A stretch of DNA of 64,000 nucleotides, taken from NCBI RefSeq assembly GCF_016584665.1, contig NZ_BBJB01000085.1, forward strand, positions 62,001 through 126,000, given 5' to 3'. The number at the start of each line of letters is the position of its first letter. The first letter of the stretch is position 1. Under the pieces are notes generated by a model, which did not search any database, was not told where the DNA came from, and saw only the letters and a program-made list of their open reading frames with translations. Positions 44,822 to 53,002 of this stretch are shown here, one piece after another. This DNA is from Pseudanabaena sp. lw0831 (lineage in GTDB: Bacteria; Cyanobacteriota; Cyanobacteriia; Pseudanabaenales; Pseudanabaenaceae). The position numbers and the translations under genes were made by a program.

Positions 44822-45710
44822 TATTGGGTTCAAAAGTATCACATTGGCTGATGTCACCTGTGCTTAAACCACGCTTAAACCAAGTTACCCTTTGTTCCGA
44901 AGTTCCATGAGTGAATGATTCTGGAACTACATGACCACCCTTAGATTGTTTTTGCAAATAGTCGTCACCGATCTGAGTTGCGGTATTTAGAGCTTTAGTC
45001 ACATCTTGATCGGAGATCAAGCCCCGTTGTGCCGTGAAATGTCCCCAAACACCCGCTAAACAATCCGCTTGTAGTTCTATCCTCACCGATAGTTCATTGG
45101 CTTTAGTCTTAGTTGAACTAGATTTCAACTGTCTGACTTTGCCTGATGTGCCACGCAAATTTTGAATATGATGACCAACTTCATGGGCGATCGCATAGGC
45201 TCTCGCGAAGTCAGCATCATTACCAGCCGTAGCTTCTAGATATCTGAAGAAACCCATATCTAGATATACCTTTTTGTCAGCGGGACAATAAAATGGACCC
45301 GCCGAAGTTTTTGCCGACCCACATGCCGAATTAACGTAACCATCAAACAGAACTAATTTCGGTGCTTGATAATTAGTTTTTAGTTGCTGCTTAAAAATTC
45401 GCTCCCAAGTATCTTCAGTATCACCAAGAACAGATTTCACAAAAGCTGAGTCGCGATCTTTGATTGGCTTTTTGACTAGGGCTTGTGGTGCTGGCGCAGT
45501 TTTATTATTGCCACCAATCAAATTTAAAATCTGAGCGGGATCAACCTTAAAAATTAGCCCAACAATAACTGCGATCGCGATACCACCAGCGCCTAGCCCA
45601 CTCAGCATCCCCATTGGTAATGAACTTAAGTTAGATGGCTCAGATGACTCATCAGAGCCATCGCGCTGGTCTTCTACGTTATCGCTTTCACGCATTTCAT
45701 CCCATTTCAT
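44814..45710 (-). CDS. Neutral zinc metallopeptidase, YpfJ family
   Basis: 298 residues. A disordered N-terminus is followed by one membrane helix (GMLSGLGAGGIAIAVIVGLIF). The catalytic domain contains the zincin motif AIAHEVGHHIQNL (HExxH), preceded by FYCPADKKVYLDMGFF and followed by ELQADCLAGVWGHF, the third-ligand region of this family. The last part HGTSEQRVTWFKRGLSTG is conserved in the YpfJ/DUF2342-like group. Substrate unknown. Membrane-anchored with the protease probably outside the cytoplasm. Confidence 0.9.
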   Translation of the reverse strand: MKWDEMRESDNVEDQRDGSDESSEPSNLSSLPMGMLSGLGAGGIAIAVIVGLIFKVDPAQILNLIGGNNKTAPAPQALVKKPIKDRDSAFVKSVLGDTEDTWERIFKQQLKTNYQAPKLVLFDGYVNSACGSAKTSAGPFYCPADKKVYLDMGFFRYLEATAGNDADFARAYAIAHEVGHHIQNLRGTSGKVRQLKSSSTKTKANELSVRIELQADCLAGVWGHFTAQRGLISDQDVTKALNTATQIGDDYLQKQSKGGHVVPESFTHGTSEQRVTWFKRGLSTGDISQCDTFEPNKL

Positions 45711-45801
45711 ATTGCCAATCCTGCTTCATGTGATTTCATTGTTGTGAATATAGCGCTATCAGCCCTAACTAAAACCAAATAATTTTTTAAAATATAGCAA
45801 T

Positions 45802-45854
45802 AAACCCAAAAGATAAGTGGCGGCGCGAAGCGCCGCCACTTATCTTTTGGGTTT
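45802..45854. repeat. 53-bp perfect palindrome
   Basis: 25-bp perfect arms with loop gaa, outer aaacccaaaagataag and core tggcggcgc. It is nearly the same as 44722-44782 except for the variable middle (ataagt here, atgaga there). It lies between the ABC-2 permease 3' end and the metallopeptidase start. Confidence 0.82.
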
Positions 45855-45877
45855 GCAGGAGAATCACATTTAGCTTT

Positions 45878-46684
45878 TTAGGCTCCCATGCCTGAATATT
45901 GCTTGATACCTTTACGCCATAGCCAACGACTGATAACAAAGAAAACCCCCATCCATCCAGCCATTACCCCAATCCCTTGCCAGACATCGATCGCCTTACC
46001 CACCAAAAGTGCCGCAGGGAAATACACCATATAAGGGAAAGGTGTCCACATGACAATATCGCGAACTAGTGGTGGAAATACATCTAGAGGGGCAATGATC
46101 CCTGATAGAAAGATATAAGTTAAAAACCAGAGTTGCTCGATCGCACTAGCTCGCTCTGTCCAAAATGATAAAAGTCCAAAAGTATATTGAATGAGGAATC
46201 GCAATAAAAAGGCGATCGCCACAATAAATGTCGCAAGTAAACCAGTTGACCACGACGGAATCCAGAATGATTGCGGATAGAGAACAAAAAATAGAGCGAT
46301 CAAAACCACCAGCATTGGCAATCTCGCAAAACGCTCAGCGATGTGATTGATCAAATGATGCCAAAATGGGTCAATCGGTTGCAATAGACGATGTGAGAGC
46401 TGTCCTGAAATTAGTTCTCTCTCAAAGTCCCAAATTACCCAAACAATATTAAATTGCCTTACTACAAATACCGCCAAAAAGTAACGAATAAACTCTAATG
46501 CCGTGAAACCAAAGCTACCAGTTTCTGAAGCTTTTAGCCATGCACCCATCAAAATAAATGGCAAAGAATTCGATAATAACCAGATAAAAAGTTCTGCTCG
46601 ATATTCGAGCATATAGGCGTAATAGGTTGAGAATAATGTTCTCGCAACCCGAAATATATATCTAAGCCGCATAAATAGTTTCAT
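45878..46684 (-). CDS. ABC-2 type transporter permease (no ATPase nearby)
   Basis: 268 residues from the ATG at 46684, with about six membrane helices. LFSTYYAYMLEYRAELFIWL is the first long helix, and the pattern up to the C-terminal IGVMAGWMGVFFVISRWLWRK is that of ABC-2/DUF990-type permeases. The open frame runs back to 46840, but that extension is antisense-like and overlaps the cupin gene fully; the chosen start overlaps the cupin 3' end by 23 bp. The ATP-binding partner and the second permease usually found beside it are absent from this window. Confidence 0.85.
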   Translation of the reverse strand: MKLFMRLRYIFRVARTLFSTYYAYMLEYRAELFIWLLSNSLPFILMGAWLKASETGSFGFTALEFIRYFLAVFVVRQFNIVWVIWDFERELISGQLSHRLLQPIDPFWHHLINHIAERFARLPMLVVLIALFFVLYPQSFWIPSWSTGLLATFIVAIAFLLRFLIQYTFGLLSFWTERASAIEQLWFLTYIFLSGIIAPLDVFPPLVRDIVMWTPFPYMVYFPAALLVGKAIDVWQGIGVMAGWMGVFFVISRWLWRKGIKQYSGMGA

Positions 46685-47027
46685 CTTCTTTGCGCCAAGC
46701 GGGATCGACGATGCAAATGAATACAATCGGCTCATCACCAATATTGCGCAGAAATTGCTTGGCATCTGGAGGAATATATACCGCATCGCCAGATTCGATC
46801 TCGCGAATCTCTTCATCGATATGCATTTCCCCTTTACCACTCAGGATGTAATACACCTCAGAAGTTGTCAGAGAATGCGATTGAGAAGTCTCGTCCACTG
46901 GCAAAATTGCATGGGCGAGGCTATATCGCAGATTGATATCCTGCTTGTCAGGATGTAATAATTCGCGCAGTATTGTCGAATCTCCAGCAATAAACTCTGG
47001 ACAATCCAGCAATTTTTGGATCAACAT
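46662..47027 (-). CDS. Cupin domain protein
   Basis: 121 residues, single small beta-barrel. The motifs SLTTSEVYYILSGKGEMHID and a second YIPPDAKQFLRNIGDEP are present; the usual first histidine pair is partly replaced (SHSLTTSE). MLIQKLLDCPEFIAGD starts the protein at 47027; the frame extends 11 codons further without support. It overlaps the following permease gene by 23 bp, suggesting coupled translation. The ligand cannot be told from sequence. Confidence 0.85.
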   Translation of the reverse strand: MLIQKLLDCPEFIAGDSTILRELLHPDKQDINLRYSLAHAILPVDETSQSHSLTTSEVYYILSGKGEMHIDEEIREIESGDAVYIPPDAKQFLRNIGDEPIVFICIVDPAWRKEDETIYAA

Positions 47028-47081
47028 AAATGGAACTCCTCTCACAAAGCTGCCTTGCAAAGCGGCAATGCCGCCCTGCTA

Positions 47082-47654
47082 CTATCTAATCGCTTGGACA
47101 TCCTTAGGCGCAAAGCCATGGGCACTTAATTCTTTGTTGAGAGCGATCGCATTCTTAACGCGATCGACAAACAAGACTCCATTCAAATGATCCATTTCAT
47201 GTTGAATTACTCTTGCAAGCAAACCTTCAGCTACAAGATGCTTGGGTCTACCATCTTCATCGCGATAAGACACCTCAACGCGATCGGGACGCACGACATC
47301 AAGAAATACTTCAGGAATACTCAGACAGCCTTCTTCACCAGTAATCAGGTCACCGCCTGAAGACTTTACTTCAGGATTGATCATTACTAAGGGCGGGATG
47401 TTCTCATCCTTGAGTTCGATATCAATAACGAGTAATTGCTTATTGATCCCCACCTGTGGCGCAGCAAGACCGATGCCATCGTTGCTATACATGGTTTGCA
47501 GCATATCGACAACAATCTGACGAATTTCGTCGTTTACTTTGCTAATGCGCTTGGCTGGCTGTCGCAATACGCGATCGCCTAGGGTATGGACTTGCAGTGG
47601 TGGATTCTTGAGCTTTTGCTTGGGGACTTTTATTGAAATTGCAGACATTGCCAA
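47082..47654 (-). CDS. def: Peptide deformylase
   Basis: Metalloenzyme that removes the formyl group from nascent proteins. The 190 residues have all three signature motifs: GIGLAAPQVGI, EEGCLSIPE and IQHEMDHLNG (HExxH). The C-terminus runs to KDVQAIR. Typical type 1B length. It lies upstream of the cupin and permease genes on the same strand, 54 bp away. Confidence 0.96.
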   Translation of the reverse strand: MAMSAISIKVPKQKLKNPPLQVHTLGDRVLRQPAKRISKVNDEIRQIVVDMLQTMYSNDGIGLAAPQVGINKQLLVIDIELKDENIPPLVMINPEVKSSGGDLITGEEGCLSIPEVFLDVVRPDRVEVSYRDEDGRPKHLVAEGLLARVIQHEMDHLNGVLFVDRVKNAIALNKELSAHGFAPKDVQAIR

Positions 47655-47754
47655 TCAGCTTGTAAATATAAGCTTGTAGTTAACTATTTATATTTTGGCA
47701 TATTGCATCGCTTGTTCAGCAATTAACCTGTTTTGCTTGGCTATGAGGCGTATG

Positions 47755-47829
47755 CATTCTTGCTATTAACTATCATCGCCCCATTAATATAGCTAAAAAT
47801 CTCGTCTAGTTCAGCGATCGCTTCTAGCT
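47755..47829 (-). pseudogene. Possible ParE/RelE toxin N-terminal relic
   Basis: On the minus strand the frame EAIAELDEIFSYINGAMIVN looks like the first helix of ParE-type toxins (AxADLxEIxxYI) and then ends at a TAG. It lies between hicB and def. The match is short, so this is tentative. Confidence 0.3.
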
Positions 47830-47833
47830 CAAG

Positions 47834-48061
47834 TTAAGCAGCTATGAAGTCGGATTTTTTAATTATGCGTGGAGTTGGTAATGGTTTGTGACGAGCAGTA
47901 TAATCTTCGATTAGTAATTCCAAAACTTCTAAAGCATTTTCTAGTGCGCTAGCATATGTATCGCCGTGAGTGTGGGCGTAGGGACCAAATTCGGGTAGGT
48001 GAGCGATAAATTTGCTATCTTCTTCTGACCATTGGATAGAAATGCTGTAGTTACGATTCAT
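47834..48061 (-). CDS. hicB: HicB-family antitoxin
   Basis: 75 residues with the partial RNase-H-like HicB fold: SISIQWSEEDSKFIAHLPEF, then GDTYASALENALEVLELLIE and a short basic tail (PTPRIIKKSD). No separate DNA-binding domain follows, as in short HicB proteins. It begins 12 bp after hicA, the usual toxin-first order of this family. Confidence 0.92.
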   Translation of the reverse strand: MNRNYSISIQWSEEDSKFIAHLPEFGPYAHTHGDTYASALENALEVLELLIEDYTARHKPLPTPRIIKKSDFIAA

Positions 48062-48073
48062 GGAAGTTCTCCT

Positions 48074-48277
48074 CTATTGTTGTTGGTCAATATCTCGTAG
48101 TGCGTTTCTTACGTCTTTTTCTTGGTAGCGATCAGCATCGTTGCCATCTTTGCCTGATAGGGTGAGGCTATATTCTAGTTTAGGATGACTCCAGACGGTG
48201 TGGCTACCTTTGCCAGAGCGATAGGTGAAGCCAGCTTTTAAAAGCATTGCTTTTAGTTCTCTAATTTTTTTAGCCAT
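48074..48277 (-). CDS. hicA: HicA-family toxin (mRNA interferase)
   Basis: 67 residues with the dsRNA-binding-like HicA fold: KIRELKAMLLKAGFTYRSGK and the catalytic histidine in GSHTVWSHP. The length and the charged C-terminal helix (RYQEKDVRNALRDI) are standard. It is upstream of hicB and 55 bp downstream of the TPR gene, all on one strand. Confidence 0.92.
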   Translation of the reverse strand: MAKKIRELKAMLLKAGFTYRSGKGSHTVWSHPKLEYSLTLSGKDGNDADRYQEKDVRNALRDIDQQQ

Positions 48278-48332
48278 CGGACATTATTTGTTGCAGCATT
48301 TGCTCTATTTCATCGGGATTATTTTGGATCAT

Positions 48333-49904
48333 TTACTCTAATGTAGCAGGATCAAAACCTGTTAAGATTCGCAGTTTTAACATCATTAGAGAAGACGTTA
48401 CTGTTTGGGTATTGGGATGGTCTTGTCCGAGGGTTTGCACGAAAATTGCTAAGGATCGTGCATAGAGAGGTTCAGCTTTGCGGTATTTCCCTTGCGAATC
48501 GTAAAGTCCTGCAAGATTGTTGAGACTGATGGCGACAGCGGGATGCTCTGATCCTAGTTGCCGTTCCCTGATTTCCAGTGATCGCCTATAAAGAGGTTCG
48601 GCTTCGCTGTACTTCCCTTGCGATTTGTAAAGATATGCGAGATTGTTAAGACTGGTAGCAACATCAGGATGTTCTACTCCTAGTTCCCGTTCCATAATTT
48701 CGAGTGATCGCAAAAAGAGGGTTTCGGCTTCGCTGTACTTCCCTTGTGAATGGTAAAGCCCTGCAAGATTGTTGAGACTAATGGCGACATCGGGATGATC
48801 TACTTCTTGTTGATGTACTTTGATATCGAGAGATCGCAAATAGAGAGGTTCGGCTTCGCTGTACTTCCCTTGTGAATGGTAAAGCTCTGCGAGATTGTTG
48901 AGACTAATGGCGACATTGGGATGGTCTACTTCTTGTTGATGTTCTTTGATGTCGAGAGATCGTAGATAGAGAGGTTCGGCTTCGTTGTAATTCCCTTGTG
49001 AATTGTAAAGTTCTGCAAGATTGTTGAGACTGGTGGCGACAGAGGAATGTTCTACTCCTAGTTCCCGTTCCCTGATTTCGAGCGATCGCAGATAGAGAGG
49101 TTCGGCTTTGTTGTACTTTCCTTGGTAATAATACAGAAATCCCAATTCATTCAAACTATGAGCAAGTTCTAGAGAGAGATTAAGCTTTTCTTGAAGATCG
49201 ATTGCTTTCTCCCATGTGGAAATTGCCTGATCAATCTGATTATCGCGCTTATAGGCTTTTGCCAATAACGTGTAAAACGTAGCCAAACTCGCATCCTCTT
49301 GACCAGTAGCCTCCCGTTGAGCAATATAAACCAACAACTCATCAATCGGCAGATCCAAATCATCAGACTCAGGATCTGGAAAATCAATTGGTTCAACATC
49401 AATCGGTACAATCGTCTCCTCTTGAATTGACTCAAAGAAAAATACACCCTGTCGCCAACTGTAGAAATCTTGGGCTTTACGCGAAATCTCATTGTGAATA
49501 TGTTCAGTTACCCAAATCACAATCGGAAACGTAAACTGACGCATTCCCTCCCTAGTCCATTGCAAATAGCCCAAAAACTTATCGACAGGCGATCTCTCAC
49601 CCTCTGATACAAAACTCGACAAACTCACCACCCCCTCCACCGTAATCACCGCAAGATTCCCATCCTGTAAATAGGGTTCCGCTCCAACCAGTTGATTAAT
49701 CGCAGCAAATAAACTTGGTTCTTGGCGATCAATCGTCACGCGATAGGATTTAATTCCCTCTGAGGCTAACTCCTGCTCATATCGCTCAGTTAAAGAATTT
49801 CGCAAGCGATCTCGATCGCAAACGGCAAGCAACAAACTCAAATGCTTATTACTCGTCTCAATCGCAACAAGTAAATCTAGAAAATTAACTTCATTCGGTT
49901 CCAT
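48333..49904 (-). CDS. TPR (kinesin-light-chain type) protein with degenerate N-terminal NTPase-like domain
   Basis: 523 residues. The N-terminal 170 (LSLLLAVCDRDRLRNSLTER; VIWVTEHIHNEIS; AQDFYSWRQGVFFFES) resemble the NTPase-like domain found before TPRs in cyanobacterial STAND-type proteins, but there is no Walker A loop. About six 42-residue repeats follow (SLNNLAELYHSQGKYSEAEP), with neighbouring DNA copies nearly identical. A short C-terminal tail ends in LTGFDPATLE. The AAA ATPase gene ends 15 bp upstream on the same strand, so the ATPase could supply the missing nucleotide switch. A sensor or scaffold role is inference. Confidence 0.82.
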   Translation of the reverse strand: MEPNEVNFLDLLVAIETSNKHLSLLLAVCDRDRLRNSLTERYEQELASEGIKSYRVTIDRQEPSLFAAINQLVGAEPYLQDGNLAVITVEGVVSLSSFVSEGERSPVDKFLGYLQWTREGMRQFTFPIVIWVTEHIHNEISRKAQDFYSWRQGVFFFESIQEETIVPIDVEPIDFPDPESDDLDLPIDELLVYIAQREATGQEDASLATFYTLLAKAYKRDNQIDQAISTWEKAIDLQEKLNLSLELAHSLNELGFLYYYQGKYNKAEPLYLRSLEIRERELGVEHSSVATSLNNLAELYNSQGNYNEAEPLYLRSLDIKEHQQEVDHPNVAISLNNLAELYHSQGKYSEAEPLYLRSLDIKVHQQEVDHPDVAISLNNLAGLYHSQGKYSEAETLFLRSLEIMERELGVEHPDVATSLNNLAYLYKSQGKYSEAEPLYRRSLEIRERQLGSEHPAVAISLNNLAGLYDSQGKYRKAEPLYARSLAIFVQTLGQDHPNTQTVTSSLMMLKLRILTGFDPATLE

Positions 49905-49919
49905 TGCTTCGCCATATTG

Positions 49920-51227
49920 TTAAGGAGTCAATCGCTCTTGAACTAATTGCCACAACAACGGATGCACATCATGCCATTCCCGCGCATTGCGATATTCCAA
50001 AACTGGCAAACCCTTCAGCAATCCCAAAAACTCACTATCACGGGGATCATCAGGGGCATAGTATTGATAAACCGTTTTTAAAATCTCATAGTCTACTTTT
50101 CCCAAGGGACGCGACATTTGCAAACGCAGATTATTCGCCGCTTCCTCAACCACTGTCAGCGAAATTTTTAAATTGCTCACATCCCCATCTTCAGGTAGCG
50201 ATCGCAACTGACGCAAACAAATGCGACAAGACTGCTGCACAATCCGAATCACCTCACGCAACACACCGCCACTATAGGCAATCACTTTCTGTAATGCCTC
50301 TGGCTCAAATAGTTCTAAATCAATTCGCTTTGCCAATAACTTCTCAAGCTTGTCAACAATCTCCATAACAGGAGTAGGATCTGGATGGCGACTCTCACCT
50401 TTTTTATATAGCTTCAAAATTCGCATCGGTACAATGCGATCGCTGGTTTCCGTCTCTAATATAGGCACAATATCTTTGTCATGCAAAGCCGAGATCGGCA
50501 ATGTGTAAATGATTTGCAAATTAGGCAGAAATAGCGCCTTAATATTATTGATAAAAACATCGCGAATTACTGGTATCTCTAGCTTATCGATATCATCAAT
50601 AATCACCAAAATATTTTTTCCACTTGCCCCATTAGCAATCGCTGCAATCTCATTTAACTTCGCAACTAATTCCGATACCTTTCTCTCAAATTCTTGCTTG
50701 ATTTCCTGCCGAATCACTGCATCAACTTTAAGTTTCAAGCCAATTAGTTCTAATAGTTTTGCCCCGATACTAGCTTCACCCGTTACTTTCAACTCCTCAG
50801 ATTTTGTTTTTTTCGCAAACCAGTTAAGTAAGCTCTCTTTGATTTTTGGGGAAATCGTCACATTCTGAATTTCTGCCTCTTGCATGATCTTTAAGGCGAT
50901 CGCAAACAAAATCGTAACGTGATTCACATCTGCATTCTCGATTGTATTAGCAATAGAAAAGCGCACCACAAAAAAGCGATCGTGTAATTTTTGGGCTAGC
51001 GCCGCTAGTAAAGTAGACTTCCCACAACCAGTATGACCACTAAAAATAATTTTGCTCGACTGGCTAGGACTATCTTCGACTAACGCCGCAAGTTCTTCTA
51101 AAGTCTCTAGATCATACTCAATTGCAAACCGATCCAACGTAGAGGCATTATCTAAGGGAAACAACTCTAAGTTATTAGCTGCTTCCCTAAAAACTTCAAT
51201 TAATTGATTACGAGTACGTTGAGACAT
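49920..51227 (-). CDS. AAA/STAND-like P-loop ATPase, partner of the TPR protein
   Basis: 435 residues. Walker A GHTGCGKST (64-72) is preceded by IIFS. Walker B is ILVIIDDIDKLEI near residue 210, and a sensor-like region follows (LPNLQIIYTLPISALHD). After the P-loop module come a helical lid (KLYKKGESRHPDPTP... YSGGVLREVIRIVQ) and a winged-helix-like C-terminus ending in HPLLWQLVQERLTP. It looks like an Orc/Cdc6- or KAP-like ATPase. No nuclease or transmembrane domain is present. With the downstream TPR gene and hicA-hicB it forms a same-strand block of four. Confidence 0.85.
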   Translation of the reverse strand: MSQRTRNQLIEVFREAANNLELFPLDNASTLDRFAIEYDLETLEELAALVEDSPSQSSKIIFSGHTGCGKSTLLAALAQKLHDRFFVVRFSIANTIENADVNHVTILFAIALKIMQEAEIQNVTISPKIKESLLNWFAKKTKSEELKVTGEASIGAKLLELIGLKLKVDAVIRQEIKQEFERKVSELVAKLNEIAAIANGASGKNILVIIDDIDKLEIPVIRDVFINNIKALFLPNLQIIYTLPISALHDKDIVPILETETSDRIVPMRILKLYKKGESRHPDPTPVMEIVDKLEKLLAKRIDLELFEPEALQKVIAYSGGVLREVIRIVQQSCRICLRQLRSLPEDGDVSNLKISLTVVEEAANNLRLQMSRPLGKVDYEILKTVYQYYAPDDPRDSEFLGLLKGLPVLEYRNAREWHDVHPLLWQLVQERLTP

Positions 51228-51348
51228 TGGAATATTGTGCTGTCCTTAGCTTCTAAATCCACCTTTACATTGTAAGGCGAAATTGCTTAGGTATGGTACA
51301 ACAATGATGTTCTCGTTGTAACTTGTAATCTGGGACTAAGATTTAGAG

Positions 51349-51831
51349 CTATAACAGATTGAAGAATGCTGAATCAATTTCGTAGCCTAGGCTTTGGGTC
51401 ATTTGTTGTAACTTTGCCGTGCTGTCAATACCGCGCGACTTGAGCCAGAGAGAAATTGTGAATATCTTCTGCATTACAAAAAGCTCCAGTGCTTCAGGAT
51501 TGTATTGCAATACATAGCCATCACCTTCGCGCTTAAACTGGTGGGGAACTAGCATCGCGGCATAGCGACTGAGTTCTGCACGCCAATCGAGGAGATAGCT
51601 AAACCAAGGATAGGTGGCATCGAGACGCACAAACCAGAGACGCACTTCCGAGATTTCTGATAGTTCGCGAGGATCGCCATCTTCCTTATCCCACACAAGT
51701 TCGATTTGAAACTGGCGATCGCCTTCGGGAGTTTTATCCCAATTTGCTAATAACTTCGCGATCGCAATTTTGGCAGGAGTAATATCCAGCGACTCAATAC
51801 AGGCTTGGTTGACGTAGATGATAGTAGACAT
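51349..51831 (-). CDS. CRR6-like NDH-1 assembly factor
   Basis: From the ATG at 51831 it has 160 residues; 13 upstream codons are unsupported. The conserved block DPRELSEISEVRLWFVRLDA, then YPWFSYLLDW and RYAAMLVPHQF, then QYNPEALELFVMQKIF is that of the CRR6 family (chlororespiratory reduction 6), needed for NdhI maturation in NDH-1. The length fits. It is not linked to ndhN. The assignment rests on remembered family motifs. Confidence 0.8.
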   Translation of the reverse strand: MSTIIYVNQACIESLDITPAKIAIAKLLANWDKTPEGDRQFQIELVWDKEDGDPRELSEISEVRLWFVRLDATYPWFSYLLDWRAELSRYAAMLVPHQFKREGDGYVLQYNPEALELFVMQKIFTISLWLKSRGIDSTAKLQQMTQSLGYEIDSAFFNLL

Positions 51832-51837
51832 ATGGCT

Positions 51838-51946
51838 TTTAGAGCTAAGTAAGATGGGCGCTTTGCGCACATTAAAGATTAAATATTTATTTTTTGGTAA
51901 GTTTTTGCGAAGAATAAGTTTAATGGGCGCAAAGCGCCCATTAAAC
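51838..51946. repeat. Two copies of a gatgggcgcttt-type palindromic unit
   Basis: 51853-51877 (gatgggcgctttgcgcacat) and 51921-51946 (aatgggcgcaaagcgcccat) are related palindromes. Each is followed by tattttttggtaagttttt-like sequence (about 51890 and 51950). A tandem duplication of about 65 bp seems to have occurred between the crr6-like and dnaJ genes. Confidence 0.6.
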
Positions 51947-51948
51947 TT

Positions 51949-52920
51949 TTATTTTTTCGGTAAGTTTTCGCGAGGATCGAAAGATTGGATTTCTAGCAAC
52001 TGCTCGTATAATTCGCGCTCGCGCTTGCTGGGAGTTTTGGGAACTACGATCTGGACTTCTACATACTGATCGCCAAAGGTTCGCGCATCCTTTGGGAAAC
52101 CTTTGCCAGAGAGTCGCAACTGCTGTCCAGACTTCACCGCAGGAGGAATAGTTAGCTTTACAAGCCCGCTTAAAGTGGGAACTTCTACCTGAACACCGAG
52201 TACCGATTCGCTCGGTGAAATTGGTAATTGGCAGCGAATATCGGAACCTTCAAGAGTGAAGAATGTATGGGGCTTGAGCGTAATTTTGAGATAAAGATCT
52301 CCGCCCGATGCGCCCTGACCTTTGAGTCTGATTCTTTGACCTGAAAGCACACCTGCTGGCATATTTACTTCTAGCGATCGCCCATCTTCGAGGCGAATGC
52401 GTTCGCGACCACCAACATAGGCTCGTTCGAGAGGCAGCTCTAATAAAGCCTCAGAATCACGGCGTGGTGTGGGGCGTGGAGGGGCTTGTGTAGTAGTGCG
52501 ATAGGCCGACGCACCGCCAGTGTCTTGGGCACGCTCATTAGTGCGAAACTTGCCTAATAATTGATCGACAAATTCTTGGAAGTCGTTGTATTGGCTAAAG
52601 TCAACATCGCCAGAGTAGCCACCACGCTCAAAGTCTGGCGTATATTGCTCTCGTGATGTAGGTGGTCGGCTCCCTGCACCTTGAAATCCGCCTTGTTTCC
52701 AATATTGTCCAAAGCGATCGTATTGCTGACGCTTGGTGGTATCAGACAAGACTTCGTAGGCTTCGCCAATATCTTTAAAGCGCTCTTCGGCGGCTTTGTC
52801 ATTTGGATTCAGGTCGGGATGATATTTCCGCGCTAACCTGCGATAGGAGCGCTTAATTTCGTCAGCCGTGGCTGTCTTCGGTACACCGAGGATTTCATAA
52901 TAGTTGCGAAAGTTTTGCAT
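51949..52920 (-). CDS. DnaJ-type co-chaperone without zinc finger
   Basis: 323 residues. The J domain has the HPD tripeptide (YHPDLNPND) within the first 70. A Gly/Ser-rich linker ([20 protein letters not shown]) follows, and then two C-terminal beta-sandwich domains ([36 protein letters not shown]). The CxxCxGxG zinc domain of DnaJ is absent, so it is a CbpA/type II J protein. It stimulates DnaK. Confidence 0.93.
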   Translation of the reverse strand: MQNFRNYYEILGVPKTATADEIKRSYRRLARKYHPDLNPNDKAAEERFKDIGEAYEVLSDTTKRQQYDRFGQYWKQGGFQGAGSRPPTSREQYTPDFERGGYSGDVDFSQYNDFQEFVDQLLGKFRTNERAQDTGGASAYRTTTQAPPRPTPRRDSEALLELPLERAYVGGRERIRLEDGRSLEVNMPAGVLSGQRIRLKGQGASGGDLYLKITLKPHTFFTLEGSDIRCQLPISPSESVLGVQVEVPTLSGLVKLTIPPAVKSGQQLRLSGKGFPKDARTFGDQYVEVQIVVPKTPSKRERELYEQLLEIQSFDPRENLPKK

Positions 52921-53002
52921 ATTTCCCGAACTGCAAACAAGGAGATAACTTAGCTTACCTTATCGTTGCTTTTGGAAACGCCGTGGGGGCAGCCCTAAGA
53001 AC

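Noticed and set aside
44713-44910. 65-codon plus-strand frame after the CDF gene
   Set aside because: It translates the palindromes and the antisense of the metallopeptidase end.
48390-49150. Regular 126-bp repeats considered as a CRISPR-like or other non-coding array
   Set aside because: The period is a multiple of three and codes for 42-residue TPR units in a single open frame; there are no spacers.
49904-50368. 154-codon plus-strand open frame over the AAA ATPase gene
   Set aside because: Antisense shadow of a gene with clear Walker motifs; residue use is typical of a reversed frame.
50509-50868. 119-codon plus-strand open frame over the AAA ATPase gene
   Set aside because: Serine/isoleucine-rich antisense shadow without a start context.
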